Of a stretch of 64,000 nt of DNA, positions 17,249-25,827 are shown one piece after another. The stretch's first letter is position 1. Every line of letters begins with the position of its first letter. This DNA is from Pseudonocardia oceani (lineage in GTDB: Bacteria; Actinomycetota; Actinomycetes; Mycobacteriales; Pseudonocardiaceae). The position numbers and the translations under genes are program-made. The stretch is from positions 2,728,001 to 2,792,000 of the forward strand of contig NZ_JADQDF010000001.1 of NCBI RefSeq assembly GCF_019263585.2, written 5' to 3'. Under the pieces are notes generated by a model, which was not told the DNA's origin, made no database searches, and saw only the letters and a program-made list of their open reading frames with translations.

Positions 17249-18547
17249 ATGAGCGCTCCAGGAGGACCCGTGCAGCCAGGATCGGACCCGACCCGGCGCA
17301 TCCCGGACCCCACGCGCCGCCTCGACGGCCCGCCGACCGAGCGCATCGACCCCGGCGGTGCCGGGCCGGGCACGGTGCTCGGCGGGCGGTACCGGCTCGA
17401 GGGGCTGCTCGGCTCCGGCGGCATGGCCGACGTGCACCGCGCCGAGGACCTGCGGCTGAACCGGCCCGTGGCGGTCAAGGTCTTCCGCCCCGGCACCGAC
17501 CCCGACGGCGAGCGGCGCTTCGCCGAGGAGGCCCGGACGCTGGCCGGGCTGCGGCACCCCGGGCTCGTCGCGGTGCACGACTACGCCGTCGAGCACGGCC
17601 GCGCGTACCTCGTCATGGAGCTCGTCGACGGCCCGACGCTCGCGCGGGAGCTCACCCGCGAGCCCTACGACGCCGAGTCCGCGACGCGCGTCGGCCTGGA
17701 GCTGGCACAGGTCCTCGCGTACGTGCACGGCGAAGGTGTGGTGCACCGCGACGTCAAGCCGTCCAACGTCCTCGTCGACCGCGACGGCCGCATGCGCCTG
17801 GCCGACTTCGGCATCGCCCGGCTCGTCGGCAACTCCGGGCTGACGTCGGCCGACCTCGCCGTCGGCACCGTCGCCTACCTCGCCCCCGAGCAGGTGCGCG
17901 GGGAGGCCGTCGGCCCGCCCGCGGACGTCTACGCGCTGGGCCTGCTGCTCCTCGAGGCGCTGCGCGGGCGGCGCGTCTACGACGGTGACGACCGGACGGC
18001 CGCGGAGCAGCGGCTCGACCGGCCCCCGCCCGTCCCCGCCGGCCTGCCCGAGCCGCTGCGCAGCACGCTGCGCGCGATGACCGACCCCGACCCGCGCCGC
18101 CGCCCCGACGCCCGGGAGGTCGCGGCCCGCCTGAGCGCCCCCGCCGCCGTACCCGAGCCCGAGCGCCCCGACCGGCGCGGGCTCTGGGTCGGGCTCGCGC
18201 TGCTCGCCGTCGGGCTGGTGGCACTGTTCGCGCTCACCCGCGGCGGCGACGAGACCACCGTCGACCCCACCCGGGCCGCCCCGACCTCGGCGGTCGAGAC
18301 CACCGAGGCCGCGCCGACCGAGGACGCCACCGAGCCGAGCACGGAGCCGGGCACCGACACGGGCGGGGACGGGGACGGGGACGGGGACGGGATCTCCTTC
18401 CCCGACATCCCCACCGACATCCCGGACATCCCCGACATCGACATCCCCACCGACCTGCCGGAGATCCCGCAGGTGCCCGAGGGCGCCGTCGACGACGCCC
18501 GCAGCGCGTGGGAGCAGTTCACCGACTGGCTGGGCCGGTTCTTCTAG
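17249..18547 (+). CDS. Transmembrane serine/threonine protein kinase
   Basis: Eukaryotic-like kinase (PknB type) of 432 residues. Kinase motifs in order: GSGGMADVH glycine loop (about 56-64), AVKVF lysine (about 77), HRDVKPSNV catalytic loop, DFGIAR magnesium loop, APEQ and the DVYALG helix. A transmembrane helix (about 312-330) separates it from a short extracellular tail. The tail has a Thr/Glu-rich stalk, a GDGDGDGDG run encoded by a GGGGAC hexamer repeat (about 18367-18396), and an IPDIP-type repeat. There are no PASTA domains, so muropeptide sensing is unlikely; the Asp-rich tail could bind cations. Confidence 0.9.
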   Translation: MSAPGGPVQPGSDPTRRIPDPTRRLDGPPTERIDPGGAGPGTVLGGRYRLEGLLGSGGMADVHRAEDLRLNRPVAVKVFRPGTDPDGERRFAEEARTLAGLRHPGLVAVHDYAVEHGRAYLVMELVDGPTLARELTREPYDAESATRVGLELAQVLAYVHGEGVVHRDVKPSNVLVDRDGRMRLADFGIARLVGNSGLTSADLAVGTVAYLAPEQVRGEAVGPPADVYALGLLLLEALRGRRVYDGDDRTAAEQRLDRPPPVPAGLPEPLRSTLRAMTDPDPRRRPDAREVAARLSAPAAVPEPERPDRRGLWVGLALLAVGLVALFALTRGGDETTVDPTRAAPTSAVETTEAAPTEDATEPSTEPGTDTGGDGDGDGDGISFPDIPTDIPDIPDIDIPTDLPEIPQVPEGAVDDARSAWEQFTDWLGRFF

Positions 18548-18554
18548 AGGAGCC

Positions 18555-19037
18555 TCAGGCCCCCTCGACCGCGCCCGGGGGCAGGAAGTCGACGTCGTGC
18601 AGCGCCGAGAGCCGCACGACCTCGGACGGATCGGTGAGGTCGTGGAGCTGGTCGAACAGCTGCGCGAGCCGCCCGGCCGGGCTCACCCAGAACAGCGCGC
18701 GGGAGTCGGCGTCGCTGCGGTTGTAGTAGGCGTGCGGCATCCCCTTCGGCATCCGCACCGTGTCGCCCGGGCCCGCCTTCTCCCACTGCCCGTCGAGGTA
18801 GAGCGTGAACACGCCCTCCAGCACGTAGATGTGCTCGTCCTGCGTGGTGTGCACGTGCGGCGGGACACCGGTGCCGGGCGGGTCGAGCGTCTCGAAGGCG
18901 AAGCTCGTGGCGCTCGCGGCCTTGAGCGAGTAGGTGTGGCCGAGCACGTTCCAGATGCGGCTGCCCTCGTTCGCGAGGGTGATGCCGGCGGGCAGGGGTC
19001 CGAGCACGATCTCGTCTGCGGTCATGGGCCTGATCAC
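18555..19037 (-). CDS. Cupin-domain protein
   Basis: Single-domain cupin of 160 residues. Motif 1 (PPHVHTTQDEHIYVLEG, about 59-75) gives the HxH...E...H-like metal ligands and motif 2 (PKGMPHAYYN, about 97-106) supplies the last histidine, so a mononuclear metal site is expected. Function is unassigned: dioxygenase, isomerase or storage are all possible. The GTG start at 19037 overlaps the stop of the upstream CBS gene by four bases (GTGA), indicating a two-gene operon. Confidence 0.8.
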   Translation of the reverse strand: MIRPMTADEIVLGPLPAGITLANEGSRIWNVLGHTYSLKAASATSFAFETLDPPGTGVPPHVHTTQDEHIYVLEGVFTLYLDGQWEKAGPGDTVRMPKGMPHAYYNRSDADSRALFWVSPAGRLAQLFDQLHDLTDPSEVVRLSALHDVDFLPPGAVEGA

Positions 19038-19873
19038 ACCAGATCGCCGCGACTCAGCACCCCCACCAGAGCCTGCCCGTCGACGACCGGCACCATCCGC
19101 AGACCCTGCTCGGCCACCAGCGCCACCACGTCGCCGACCGTGGCGTCGGCCGGCACGGACACCGGGGTCCGCGTCATCACCGCGCCGACGGTGCGCGGGC
19201 CGCGCCGCCCGGCGATGCGGTCGCCGAGCAGGTCGGCCTCGCTGACGACGCCGACCAGCCGGTCTCCGTCGACGACGGGCAGCGCGGTGAACCGGCGCTC
19301 GAGCAGCAGCTCGACGGCGAGCTCGACGGGGTCGCCCGGCGCGACCGTGACGACGTCGGTGGTCATCAGCTCGCGCGCCGGCGTCGCCGCGACGACGGCC
19401 GGGCGCTCCCGCCCCGGCAGGGTGAGCCCGAGCAGCACCTCGTCGGCGGCGTCGTCGCGCCCGGTGACCCGCCGCACGAGCGCGTCGAAGCGGCCGCGGC
19501 GCCGCGGCGGGCGGAGCAGGTCGCTGCGCGTGACGACCCCGACGAGGGTGCCCCGCTCCACGATCGGCATCACCCGCAGCTCGCCGTGGGCGCGCATCCG
19601 CTGCGCCACCACCGACGGGCTCGCGGTCGGCGGCATCATCAGGACGTCGGGGTTCATGACGTCCTCGACCAGTGCGGAGTGGTCACCGCCGGACTCCCGG
19701 TGGCGCAGCACGTCGAGCAGGCTCAGCACCCCGACGAGCCGGTGCCGGGCGTTGACCACGGGCAGCGCGCTGAACCCGAAGCGCCGCAGCCGGTCCAGCG
19801 CCACCGCGACGGTGGCGTCCCCCCGCACCGTGACGACCCGTGTGCTCATGACGTCCCGCACCCCTCGCGCCAT
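19034..19873 (-). CDS. Four-CBS-domain protein
   Basis: Protein of 279 residues composed of CBS motifs only. Four units are seen: VRDVMSTRVVTV to VVNARHRLVGVLSLLDVL; VMNPDVLMMPPTAS to ERGTLVGVVTRSDLL; LMTTDVVTVAPGDP to DGDRLVGVVSEADLL; VMTRTPVSVPADAT to DGQALVGVLSRGDLV. Such stand-alone modules bind adenine nucleotides (ATP, AMP, c-di-AMP) and regulate partners; the partner is not evident. It heads an operon with the cupin gene and is divergent from the HD/LuxR regulator, with a 16-base perfect palindrome between them. Confidence 0.85.
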   Translation of the reverse strand: MARGVRDVMSTRVVTVRGDATVAVALDRLRRFGFSALPVVNARHRLVGVLSLLDVLRHRESGGDHSALVEDVMNPDVLMMPPTASPSVVAQRMRAHGELRVMPIVERGTLVGVVTRSDLLRPPRRRGRFDALVRRVTGRDDAADEVLLGLTLPGRERPAVVAATPARELMTTDVVTVAPGDPVELAVELLLERRFTALPVVDGDRLVGVVSEADLLGDRIAGRRGPRTVGAVMTRTPVSVPADATVGDVVALVAEQGLRMVPVVDGQALVGVLSRGDLV

Positions 19874-19882
19874 GGGCCCACC

Positions 19883-19898
19883 GTAGGTCCGGACCTAC
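19883..19898. promoter_or_regulatory. 16-bp palindromic operator candidate
   Basis: GTAGGTCCGGACCTAC is a perfect 16-base palindrome between the divergent starts of the CBS gene (19873) and the HD/LuxR regulator (19908). It lies 9 bases from each coding region, where it would block initiation of both. It is the obvious candidate site for the LuxR-type protein encoded next to it. Confidence 0.5.
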
Positions 19899-19907
19899 AC
19901 TCCGGCC

Positions 19908-21482
19908 ATGCCTCCCGCCGGGTCCGCGCCGGTGACGATCTCGGTCTCCGAGCTGGTCGGGATGCTGTCCCTGGCCGCCGATCTGGGGCTCGGACAGCCG
20001 ATGGAGCATCTGGCGCGGTCGTGCCTGATCGCCACGCGGTTCGCCGGGCGGATCGGGCTCACCGGCGACGACGTGGCCACGACCTACTCGCTCGCGCTGC
20101 TGGCGTGGGTCGGCTGCACGGCGGACTCCCACGAGACCGCCGCACGCTTCGGCGACGACATCGCGTTGCGCGCCGGGGTCTACGACGTCGAGATCGGCAG
20201 CCCCCCGATGCTCGCCTACCTCGTGCGGCGCGCCGGGGCGGGCGGGCCCGTGCTGCACCGCGCGCGCGTCGCCGGTGAGCTGATCGGCACCGGCGGGCGG
20301 GTCGTGCGGGACTCGCTGGTGGCGCACTGCCAGGTCACCGGGCAGCTCGCCGTCCGGCTGGGCCTGCCAGAGCGCCTGCGCCGCTGCCTCACCCAGACCT
20401 TCACGCGCTGGGACGGGCGCGGGTCCCCCGCCGGTGTCGGCGGTTCCGAGATCGACGTGGCGACCCGGATCGTGCGGCTGGCCGACGTCGTCGAGGTGCA
20501 CCACCGCACGGGAGGCGTCGACGCCGCGCTGGAGGTCACCCGCAGGCGCCGCGGCTCCACGCTGGACCCCGGCATCGCCGACGCTTTCGCCCGGCACGGC
20601 CGGGCGGTGCTCGACGGCCTGCCCTCGGAGTCGTCCTGGCCGGACCTGCTCGCCGCCGACCCGGCGCCCCGTCCGCTCGGCGGCTCCTCGCTCGACGCCG
20701 GGCTGGAGGCGGTGGCCGACTTCGTCGACCTCAAGTCGCCGTACTTCGCCGGCCGGTCCCGCGGGGTCGCCGACCTCGCCGCAGCGGCCGCACGCCGGGC
20801 CGGGCTGCCTCCCGGCGACGTGCTGGTCGTCCGCCGGGCCGGGCTGCTGCAGGGGCTCGGCCGCTCCGGGGTGCCGAACACGATATGGGACAAGCCGGGA
20901 CCGCTCACCGACATCGAGCGTGAGCGGGTCGAGCTGCACTCCTACTACACCGATCGCATGCTGCGCCGCGTCCCGGCGCTCGGGGCGGCCGCCACCGTGG
21001 CCGCGATGGCGCACGAGCGCTGCGACGGCTCCGGCTACCACCGCGGCCTCACCGCCGCGTCCCTGCCGACGACGGCTCGACTGCTCGGCGCGGCCGACTG
21101 CTACCACGCCATGACCGAGACCCGCGCACACCGACGTGCCCTCGAGCCCGGCGCCGCGGCCGTCGCACTGCGCGCCGAGGCCACCGCCGGGCGGCTCGAC
21201 CCGGCCGCCGTCGAGGCCGTGCTGGGCAGCGCCGGACACCCCACGCGCCGGCCGGCCGCGGGCCCGGCCGGGCTCACCGCGCGCGAGGTTCAGGTGCTCG
21301 AGCTGCTGGCCCGCGCGGCCACCACCCGCCGCATCGGCCGGGAGCTGGGCATCTCGCCGAAGACCGCGGGCAACCACATCGAACGCATCTACGCCAAGAT
21401 CGGCGCCAGCACGCGGGCCGGGGCTGCGCTGTTCGCGGTGCAGCACGGCCTGCTGCGGACCCTGGAACCCCTCGACGGCTAG
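19908..21482 (+). CDS. HD-domain protein with C-terminal LuxR DNA-binding domain
   Basis: Regulator of 524 residues. Two HD-GYP-like halves are visible: FTRWDGRGSP (about 166-175) in the first and MAHERCDGSGYHRGL (about 367-381) in the second. The expected HD dyad segment reads LLQGLGRSGVPN rather than LLHDIGKxGVP, so the metal-dependent phosphodiesterase site is probably lost. Residues about 452-510 form a LuxR-type helix-turn-helix (LTAREVQVLELLARAATTRR then ISPKTAGNHIERIYAKIGAS). Likely a ligand-sensing transcription factor built on a dead HD fold. A palindrome lies just upstream of its start. Confidence 0.75.
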   Translation: MPPAGSAPVTISVSELVGMLSLAADLGLGQPMEHLARSCLIATRFAGRIGLTGDDVATTYSLALLAWVGCTADSHETAARFGDDIALRAGVYDVEIGSPPMLAYLVRRAGAGGPVLHRARVAGELIGTGGRVVRDSLVAHCQVTGQLAVRLGLPERLRRCLTQTFTRWDGRGSPAGVGGSEIDVATRIVRLADVVEVHHRTGGVDAALEVTRRRRGSTLDPGIADAFARHGRAVLDGLPSESSWPDLLAADPAPRPLGGSSLDAGLEAVADFVDLKSPYFAGRSRGVADLAAAAARRAGLPPGDVLVVRRAGLLQGLGRSGVPNTIWDKPGPLTDIERERVELHSYYTDRMLRRVPALGAAATVAAMAHERCDGSGYHRGLTAASLPTTARLLGAADCYHAMTETRAHRRALEPGAAAVALRAEATAGRLDPAAVEAVLGSAGHPTRRPAAGPAGLTAREVQVLELLARAATTRRIGRELGISPKTAGNHIERIYAKIGASTRAGAALFAVQHGLLRTLEPLDG

Positions 21483-21547
21483 CGAGGCGCTCCCCCTGGG
21501 GAGAACGCCTCATGACCCGGAACCCGCGCGGACCTAGCGTCGCCGCC

Positions 21548-21910
21548 ATGAGCAACCGCGCCGTCGTCAATCTCACCACCGGCCTCGAGGACAGCGAGCG
21601 GGTGACCGTCGCCTTCCTGACCGCCGTCGCCGCCGCCGAGTCCGGCCGCCCCACGATGATGTTCCTGACCAAGGAGGCCGTGCGCCTGGCGGTGCCGGGC
21701 GTCGCGGTCGCCACCGCCTGCGAGGGCTGTCCGCCGCTGACCGAGCTGCTCGACCGCTACGAGCGCGCCGGCGGGCGCTACCTCGTCTGCCCGATCTGCG
21801 TGCACGCGAAGAAGCTCGACGCGACCTTCGTCGCGGGGGCCGAGATGGGCGGCACGGTCCCGCTGTGGGAGTGGATCGGCGACGAGGCCGCCACGACCTT
21901 CAGCTTCTGA
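21548..21910 (+). CDS. DsrE-family protein
   Basis: Small cytoplasmic protein of 120 residues with a DsrE/F-like fold: NLTTGLEDSERVTVAFLTAVAAAESGRPTMMFLTKEAV is the typical nucleotide-like strand-helix opening. Cysteines at CEGCPP and CPICVHAKK could carry persulfide or metal; the pair of CxxC motifs is notable for sulfur transfer. No sulfur-oxidation genes are nearby. It lies 65 bases after the HD/LuxR gene and 29 bases before the sigma-factor gene on the same strand. Confidence 0.75.
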   Translation: MSNRAVVNLTTGLEDSERVTVAFLTAVAAAESGRPTMMFLTKEAVRLAVPGVAVATACEGCPPLTELLDRYERAGGRYLVCPICVHAKKLDATFVAGAEMGGTVPLWEWIGDEAATTFSF

Positions 21911-21939
21911 AGGCGGGCGTCCGGGGGCATGATCGGGGC

Positions 21940-22965
21940 GTGACCCACGCGCTGGTGCAGGACGATCCCGACCTCGCCCGCGCCCGCGCGGGTGACGACG
22001 CCGCGTTCACCCGGCTCGTCGCCCCGCTGCGCCGCGAGCTGCACGCGCACTGCTACCGGATGCTCGGCTCCATCCACGACGCCGACGACGCGCTGCAGGA
22101 CGCGCTCGTGCGGGCGTGGAAGGGGCTGCCGGGGTTCGAGGGCCGCTGCTCGCTGCGGTCCTGGCTCTACACCGTCGCCACCCGCACCTGCCTGACCGCG
22201 GCGGAGCGCCGCGGGAAGCGTGCGCTGCCGATGGACGTCGGCCCGGCCAGCGAGCACGTCGTCACCGGCGACACCCCGCTCGGCGAGGTGGCCTGGCTCG
22301 GCCCCTACCCGGACGCGGGGGTCGGCGCGGGCGCGGCCGCCCCGGAGGCGCGCTACGAGCAGCGCGAGGCCGTCGAGCTCGCGTTCGTCGCCGCCTGCCA
22401 GCACCTGCCGGGCAACCAGCGCGCGGCGCTGCTGCTGTTCGACGTGCTCGGGTTCTCCGCCGCGGAGATCGCCGAGCTCATGCAGACCTCCACCGCGTCG
22501 GTGAACAGCGCGCTGCAGCGGGCGCGCCGGGTCGTCGCGGAGAAGGTGCCCGAGCGCACCCAGCAGCAGACCCTGCGCGAGCTCGACGACGCCCGCGTCC
22601 GCACGATCGTCACCGGCTACTCCACGGCTCTGGAGCGCGGCGACGCCGCCGCGCTGGTCGCCCTGCTCACCGAGGACGTCACGTGGTCGATGCCGCCGCT
22701 GCCGCACTGGTACCGCGGCATCGAGGCCGTCACGGAGTTCGCGGTGGCCGTGCCGCTGGGCTCGTGCGGGCAGTGGCGCCACCGCGCCGTCACCGCCAAC
22801 GGGCAACCGGCCGTGGCCGCCTACCTGCGCCAGGGCGGCGAGGGGCCGTTCCTGCCGTGGTCGATCAACGTCCTCACGGTACGCGAGGGCCGCATCGCCG
22901 AGGTCGTCTCGTTCATCGGCGCCGAGCACGTCGCGGCGTTCGGACTGCCGGGGCAGGTAGACTGA
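21940..22965 (+). CDS. ECF sigma factor with SnoaL-like C-terminal domain
   Basis: Sigma factor of 341 residues of the SigG/SigX5-like class. Region 2 (LHAHCYRMLGSIHDADDALQDALVRAWKGL, about 34-62) and region 4 (LPGNQRAALLLFDVLGFSAAEIAELMQTSTASVNSALQRAR, about 155-195) are followed by a SnoaL/NTF2-like domain (about 225-335). In this class the C-terminal domain replaces a separate anti-sigma factor and tunes activity. GTG at 21940 is chosen as homology starts within ten residues. No anti-sigma gene is adjacent. Confidence 0.87.
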   Translation: MTHALVQDDPDLARARAGDDAAFTRLVAPLRRELHAHCYRMLGSIHDADDALQDALVRAWKGLPGFEGRCSLRSWLYTVATRTCLTAAERRGKRALPMDVGPASEHVVTGDTPLGEVAWLGPYPDAGVGAGAAAPEARYEQREAVELAFVAACQHLPGNQRAALLLFDVLGFSAAEIAELMQTSTASVNSALQRARRVVAEKVPERTQQQTLRELDDARVRTIVTGYSTALERGDAAALVALLTEDVTWSMPPLPHWYRGIEAVTEFAVAVPLGSCGQWRHRAVTANGQPAVAAYLRQGGEGPFLPWSINVLTVREGRIAEVVSFIGAEHVAAFGLPGQVD

Positions 22966-22968
22966 GGC

Positions 22969-23742
22969 TCAGCCGTTCTCCCACAGCGCCCACGGCCGGT
23001 CGCCCGCCAGGTAGGCGCGCTCCAGGGCGGAGCGCTCCTTGTTGGTGTCGGCGGGCGCCCAGAACCCGCGGTGGCGGTGGGCGAGCAGGCGACCCTCCTT
23101 GGCCAGCGCCGCGCACGCGTCGTCCATCAGGTCACCGCCCTCCGGCAGGTAGTCGAAGATCTCCGGGCGCAGCACGAAGAACCCGCCGTTCTCCCACAGC
23201 GGCATCCGGTGCAGCGGCGTCACGCTGGACACGCGCCCGTCGGCGGCCAGATCGACGCAGTGGAACGACGCCTGCGGCGTGACGGCCAGCAGGGTGGCGA
23301 CCGCGTCGGTCGCCGCGAAGTCCTCGACCATCGCGTCGAGGTCGAGGTCGGTGAGGACGTCGGCGTAGTTGGCCAGGAACATCTCCTCGCCCTCGACGTG
23401 CTCGCGCACGCGCCGCAGCCGCTCCCCGATCGGCGAGCCCTCCCCGGTCTGCACGAACGTGATCGTCCAGTCCTGGATGTCGGAGCCCAGCAGCTCGACC
23501 TCGCCGCCCCTCAGCACGAAGTCGTTGGACGCCGTCTCGTTGTACCCGAGGAAGAAGTCCTTGATGTACTGGGCGCCGTAACCCAGGCACAGGACGAAGT
23601 CGGTGTGGCCGAAGTGCGCGTAGTAGCGCATGACGTGCCAGATCAGGGGTCGCGGGCCCACGTGGAACATCGGCTTCGGAACGTCGGACACGCCGTCGCG
23701 CATCCGGGTGCCGTAGCCACCGCAGAAGAGCACGACCTTCAC
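22969..23742 (-). CDS. Glucose-1-phosphate cytidylyltransferase-like enzyme
   Basis: Nucleotidyltransferase of 257 residues. The signature GGYGTRM near the N-terminus, then PKPMFHVGPRPLIWHVM, matches the RfbF glucose-1-phosphate cytidylyltransferase group, which makes CDP-glucose for 3,6-dideoxyhexoses. Late WENGGFFV and GFWAPADTNKE are also RfbF-like. The expected partner (CDP-glucose 4,6-dehydratase) is not adjacent; the gene is solitary, with a convergent sigma-factor gene. Another NDP-glucose specificity is possible. Confidence 0.8.
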   Translation of the reverse strand: MKVVLFCGGYGTRMRDGVSDVPKPMFHVGPRPLIWHVMRYYAHFGHTDFVLCLGYGAQYIKDFFLGYNETASNDFVLRGGEVELLGSDIQDWTITFVQTGEGSPIGERLRRVREHVEGEEMFLANYADVLTDLDLDAMVEDFAATDAVATLLAVTPQASFHCVDLAADGRVSSVTPLHRMPLWENGGFFVLRPEIFDYLPEGGDLMDDACAALAKEGRLLAHRHRGFWAPADTNKERSALERAYLAGDRPWALWENG

Positions 23743-23834
23743 TCAGGGCCCCCCGGTGTAGGACATAACGCCACTCTACGCACGCGGAAGGGTTACCCCC
23801 ACGGGAGTGGCCAAACGTCGCGGGCCGGGGCGTG

Positions 23835-24887
23835 ATGCGGCAGAGTCTCAGCGTGACCGGTGCCCGCGTCGTCCTCGCCGTCGACGGCAACTCGATCCTG
23901 CACCGGTGCTTCCACTCCCAGGCCCGCACGGGCTTCCGGTCCGCGGACGGGAAGCCCCGCTGGGCGGTGCGCGGGCTGCTGTCGCAGCTGGTCGCGGCCG
24001 TCGACCGGATCGGGCCGGACCACGTCGTCGTCGGCTTCGACGACCCGTCCGCGAGCGTACGGCGCGAGCGCTGGCCGCAGTACAAGGCGCACCGCACGGA
24101 GAAGCTGGCCACGCTCGTCGAGCAGCTCGACGCCGCCGCGGTCGTGTTGCGCGCGCTCGGGATCCCCGTCGTCGTGCCGGCGGGCTGGGAGGCCGACGAC
24201 GTGCTCGCCTCCGTCGCGCGCCAGGCTCCGGCCGCCGGCGCGACGACCGTGGTCATGACGTCGGACCGCGACGCCTTCGGCCTGATCGACGAGCACACGC
24301 GCGTGCTGCGGATCATCAACGGCGGGGTCGACGCCTCCCCGGTGCTCACGCCCGACCGGCTCGTCACACTGCTGGGCGTCCGCCCCGACCAGTACCCCGA
24401 CTTCGCGGCGCTGCGCGGCGATCCCTCGGACAACCTGCCCGGCGTCCGCGGGGTCGGGCCGCGCACCGCGGCCCGGCTGCTGGCCGCGCTCGGCGGGGCG
24501 CAGGCCGCGTTCGACGACCTCGCGGCGGGCGGCACGCGCGTCGCCGACGCGGTGGGGCAGGCGGCCGCCGGACGGCTCGCCGCACCCGGCGCCCGCGAGG
24601 CGTGGGAGCTCAACCGGCAGGTCATGGTGATGCGCAAGGACGTGCCCGTCCCCCTCGACACGGGGTGCCTGCCGCTCCCCGTCGACGCCGTGCGCGCGGC
24701 CTTCGCCGAGCAGGACCTGCCCTGGACCGCCGCCACGGCGCTGCGGACGCTGGCCCACGACGAGTCGGCTCCCCCACCTCCCGCCCGCACCGACCTGGAG
24801 ACCGGCTGGTCCCCGCGGGGGTCCGGGCCGCGGCGGCGCCCGCCGCTGCCCCGCAAGCCCGTGGTGGACCAGCTCGCCCTGTTCTAA
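23835..24887 (+). CDS. 5'-3' exonuclease (FEN type) with clamp-binding tail
   Basis: Flap-endonuclease-like exonuclease of about 350 residues, equivalent to the 5' nuclease domain of DNA polymerase I but free-standing. Acidic metal residues are seen in LAVDGNS, GFDDPSASVRRERW, AGWEADDVLAS, TSDRDAFGL and LRGDPSDNLPGVRGVGPRTA (helix-hairpin-helix). The protein ends in QLALF, which fits the beta-clamp-binding pentapeptide QL(S/D/A)LF after a Pro/Arg-rich linker (about 305-345). Start is uncertain: GTG 23832, ATG 23835 or GTG 23853. Likely role: Okazaki-fragment or repair flap processing at the replisome. Confidence 0.85.
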   Translation: MRQSLSVTGARVVLAVDGNSILHRCFHSQARTGFRSADGKPRWAVRGLLSQLVAAVDRIGPDHVVVGFDDPSASVRRERWPQYKAHRTEKLATLVEQLDAAAVVLRALGIPVVVPAGWEADDVLASVARQAPAAGATTVVMTSDRDAFGLIDEHTRVLRIINGGVDASPVLTPDRLVTLLGVRPDQYPDFAALRGDPSDNLPGVRGVGPRTAARLLAALGGAQAAFDDLAAGGTRVADAVGQAAAGRLAAPGAREAWELNRQVMVMRKDVPVPLDTGCLPLPVDAVRAAFAEQDLPWTAATALRTLAHDESAPPPPARTDLETGWSPRGSGPRRRPPLPRKPVVDQLALF

Positions 24888-24902
24888 GCGCTGCGGGGTG
24901 CG

Positions 24903-25481
24903 CTACCGCGGCGGCCAGTCGAACTCGCGCAGGTAGCAGCTGCCGCACATCGACTCGTAGCCCACGTCGCCCTCGATCGCGACCTGGTCGCCGGACTGCG
25001 TGAACCCGCCGTCGACCGTGCGGGCGTTGAGGATCGCCTTGCGCCCGCACCGGCAGATCGTCTTGAGCTCCTCGATGGAGTGCGCGAGCTCCATCAGTCG
25101 GATGCTGCCCGGGAAGCCGCGGGTGCGGAAGTCGCTGCGCAGGCCGTAGGCGATCACCGGGACGCCGTCCTCGACGGCGAGCCGGAACAGGTCGTCGACC
25201 TGCGCCGGGGCGAGGAACTGCGCCTCGTCGACGAGCACGCAGTCGACGGGCGGCACGCGCCCGGCGAGGATGCGCTCCCGCACCGGCACCTCCGGCCCCG
25301 CGACGAGGTCGACGTCGCGGTCGACGCCGATCCGCGACAGCACCGCCGGGCTCTTCGTGTCGGTCGCCGGCTTGACGATGAGGACGCGCTGCCCGCGCTC
25401 CTCGTAGTTGTGCGCCACCTGGATCAGCGCCGTCGACTTGCCGGAGTTCATCGCGCCGTAGCGGAAGTACAGCTTGGCCAC
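24903..25481 (-). CDS. tdk: Thymidine kinase
   Basis: Type II thymidine kinase of 192 residues that phosphorylates thymidine for nucleotide salvage. P-loop GAMNSGKST (about 9-17), LVDEAQFL Walker B (about 83-90) and a zinc site built from CRCG and CGSC near the C-terminus are visible, plus the lasso region with FRTRGFPGS. The start is GTG at 25481. Solitary gene convergent with the FEN-like nuclease. Confidence 0.93.
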   Translation of the reverse strand: MAKLYFRYGAMNSGKSTALIQVAHNYEERGQRVLIVKPATDTKSPAVLSRIGVDRDVDLVAGPEVPVRERILAGRVPPVDCVLVDEAQFLAPAQVDDLFRLAVEDGVPVIAYGLRSDFRTRGFPGSIRLMELAHSIEELKTICRCGRKAILNARTVDGGFTQSGDQVAIEGDVGYESMCGSCYLREFDWPPR

Positions 25482-25584
25482 GGCTCACGGTAGCCCGGCG
25501 GCCCGGGCGCGCCCCGCGTGCGTGAGTGCCCCGGCCCGGGGTACCCGCCGCGGGTCAGCGCAGGACCACACGAGGAGGCGACCG

Positions 25585-25827
25585 ATGGCCACCGGTGAGA
25601 CCGGATTCAGTGACGTGATCTTCGACCTGGTGTCGGTGCAGTACCACTCGCTCAAGGCGGGTCACGACTACGGGCAGTACGTCCGCGACGCGCGCAACGC
25701 CGGCTACGACGACGTCGCGTCGTTCTTCGAGCAGGTCATGAAGGAGGACTCGGAGCGGGCGGCGCGCTGCCACGACCTCCTGCGGGAGCTGGGGTCGAAG
25801 GAGGACGTGGGCTCGACGAGCAGTTAG
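25585..25827 (+). CDS. Small ferritin-like helical protein, 80 aa
   Basis: Small protein, mostly helical: DVIFDLVSVQYHSLKAGHDYGQYVRDA then DVASFFEQVMKEDSERAARCHDLLREL. The YH, ED..R..CH spacing resembles half of a ferritin-like four-helix bundle, so dimerisation around a metal is conceivable, but I cannot assign a family with certainty. A strong GAGGAGG site 5 bases before the ATG supports expression. Its stop overlaps the stop of the convergent MarR gene by four bases. Confidence 0.7.
   Translation: MATGETGFSDVIFDLVSVQYHSLKAGHDYGQYVRDARNAGYDDVASFFEQVMKEDSERAARCHDLLRELGSKEDVGSTSS

Noticed and set aside
25521-25528. Third occurrence of CGTGAGTG, as in the two shared-stem terminators
   Set aside because: No matching CACTCACG arm nearby, so it does not form the hairpin.
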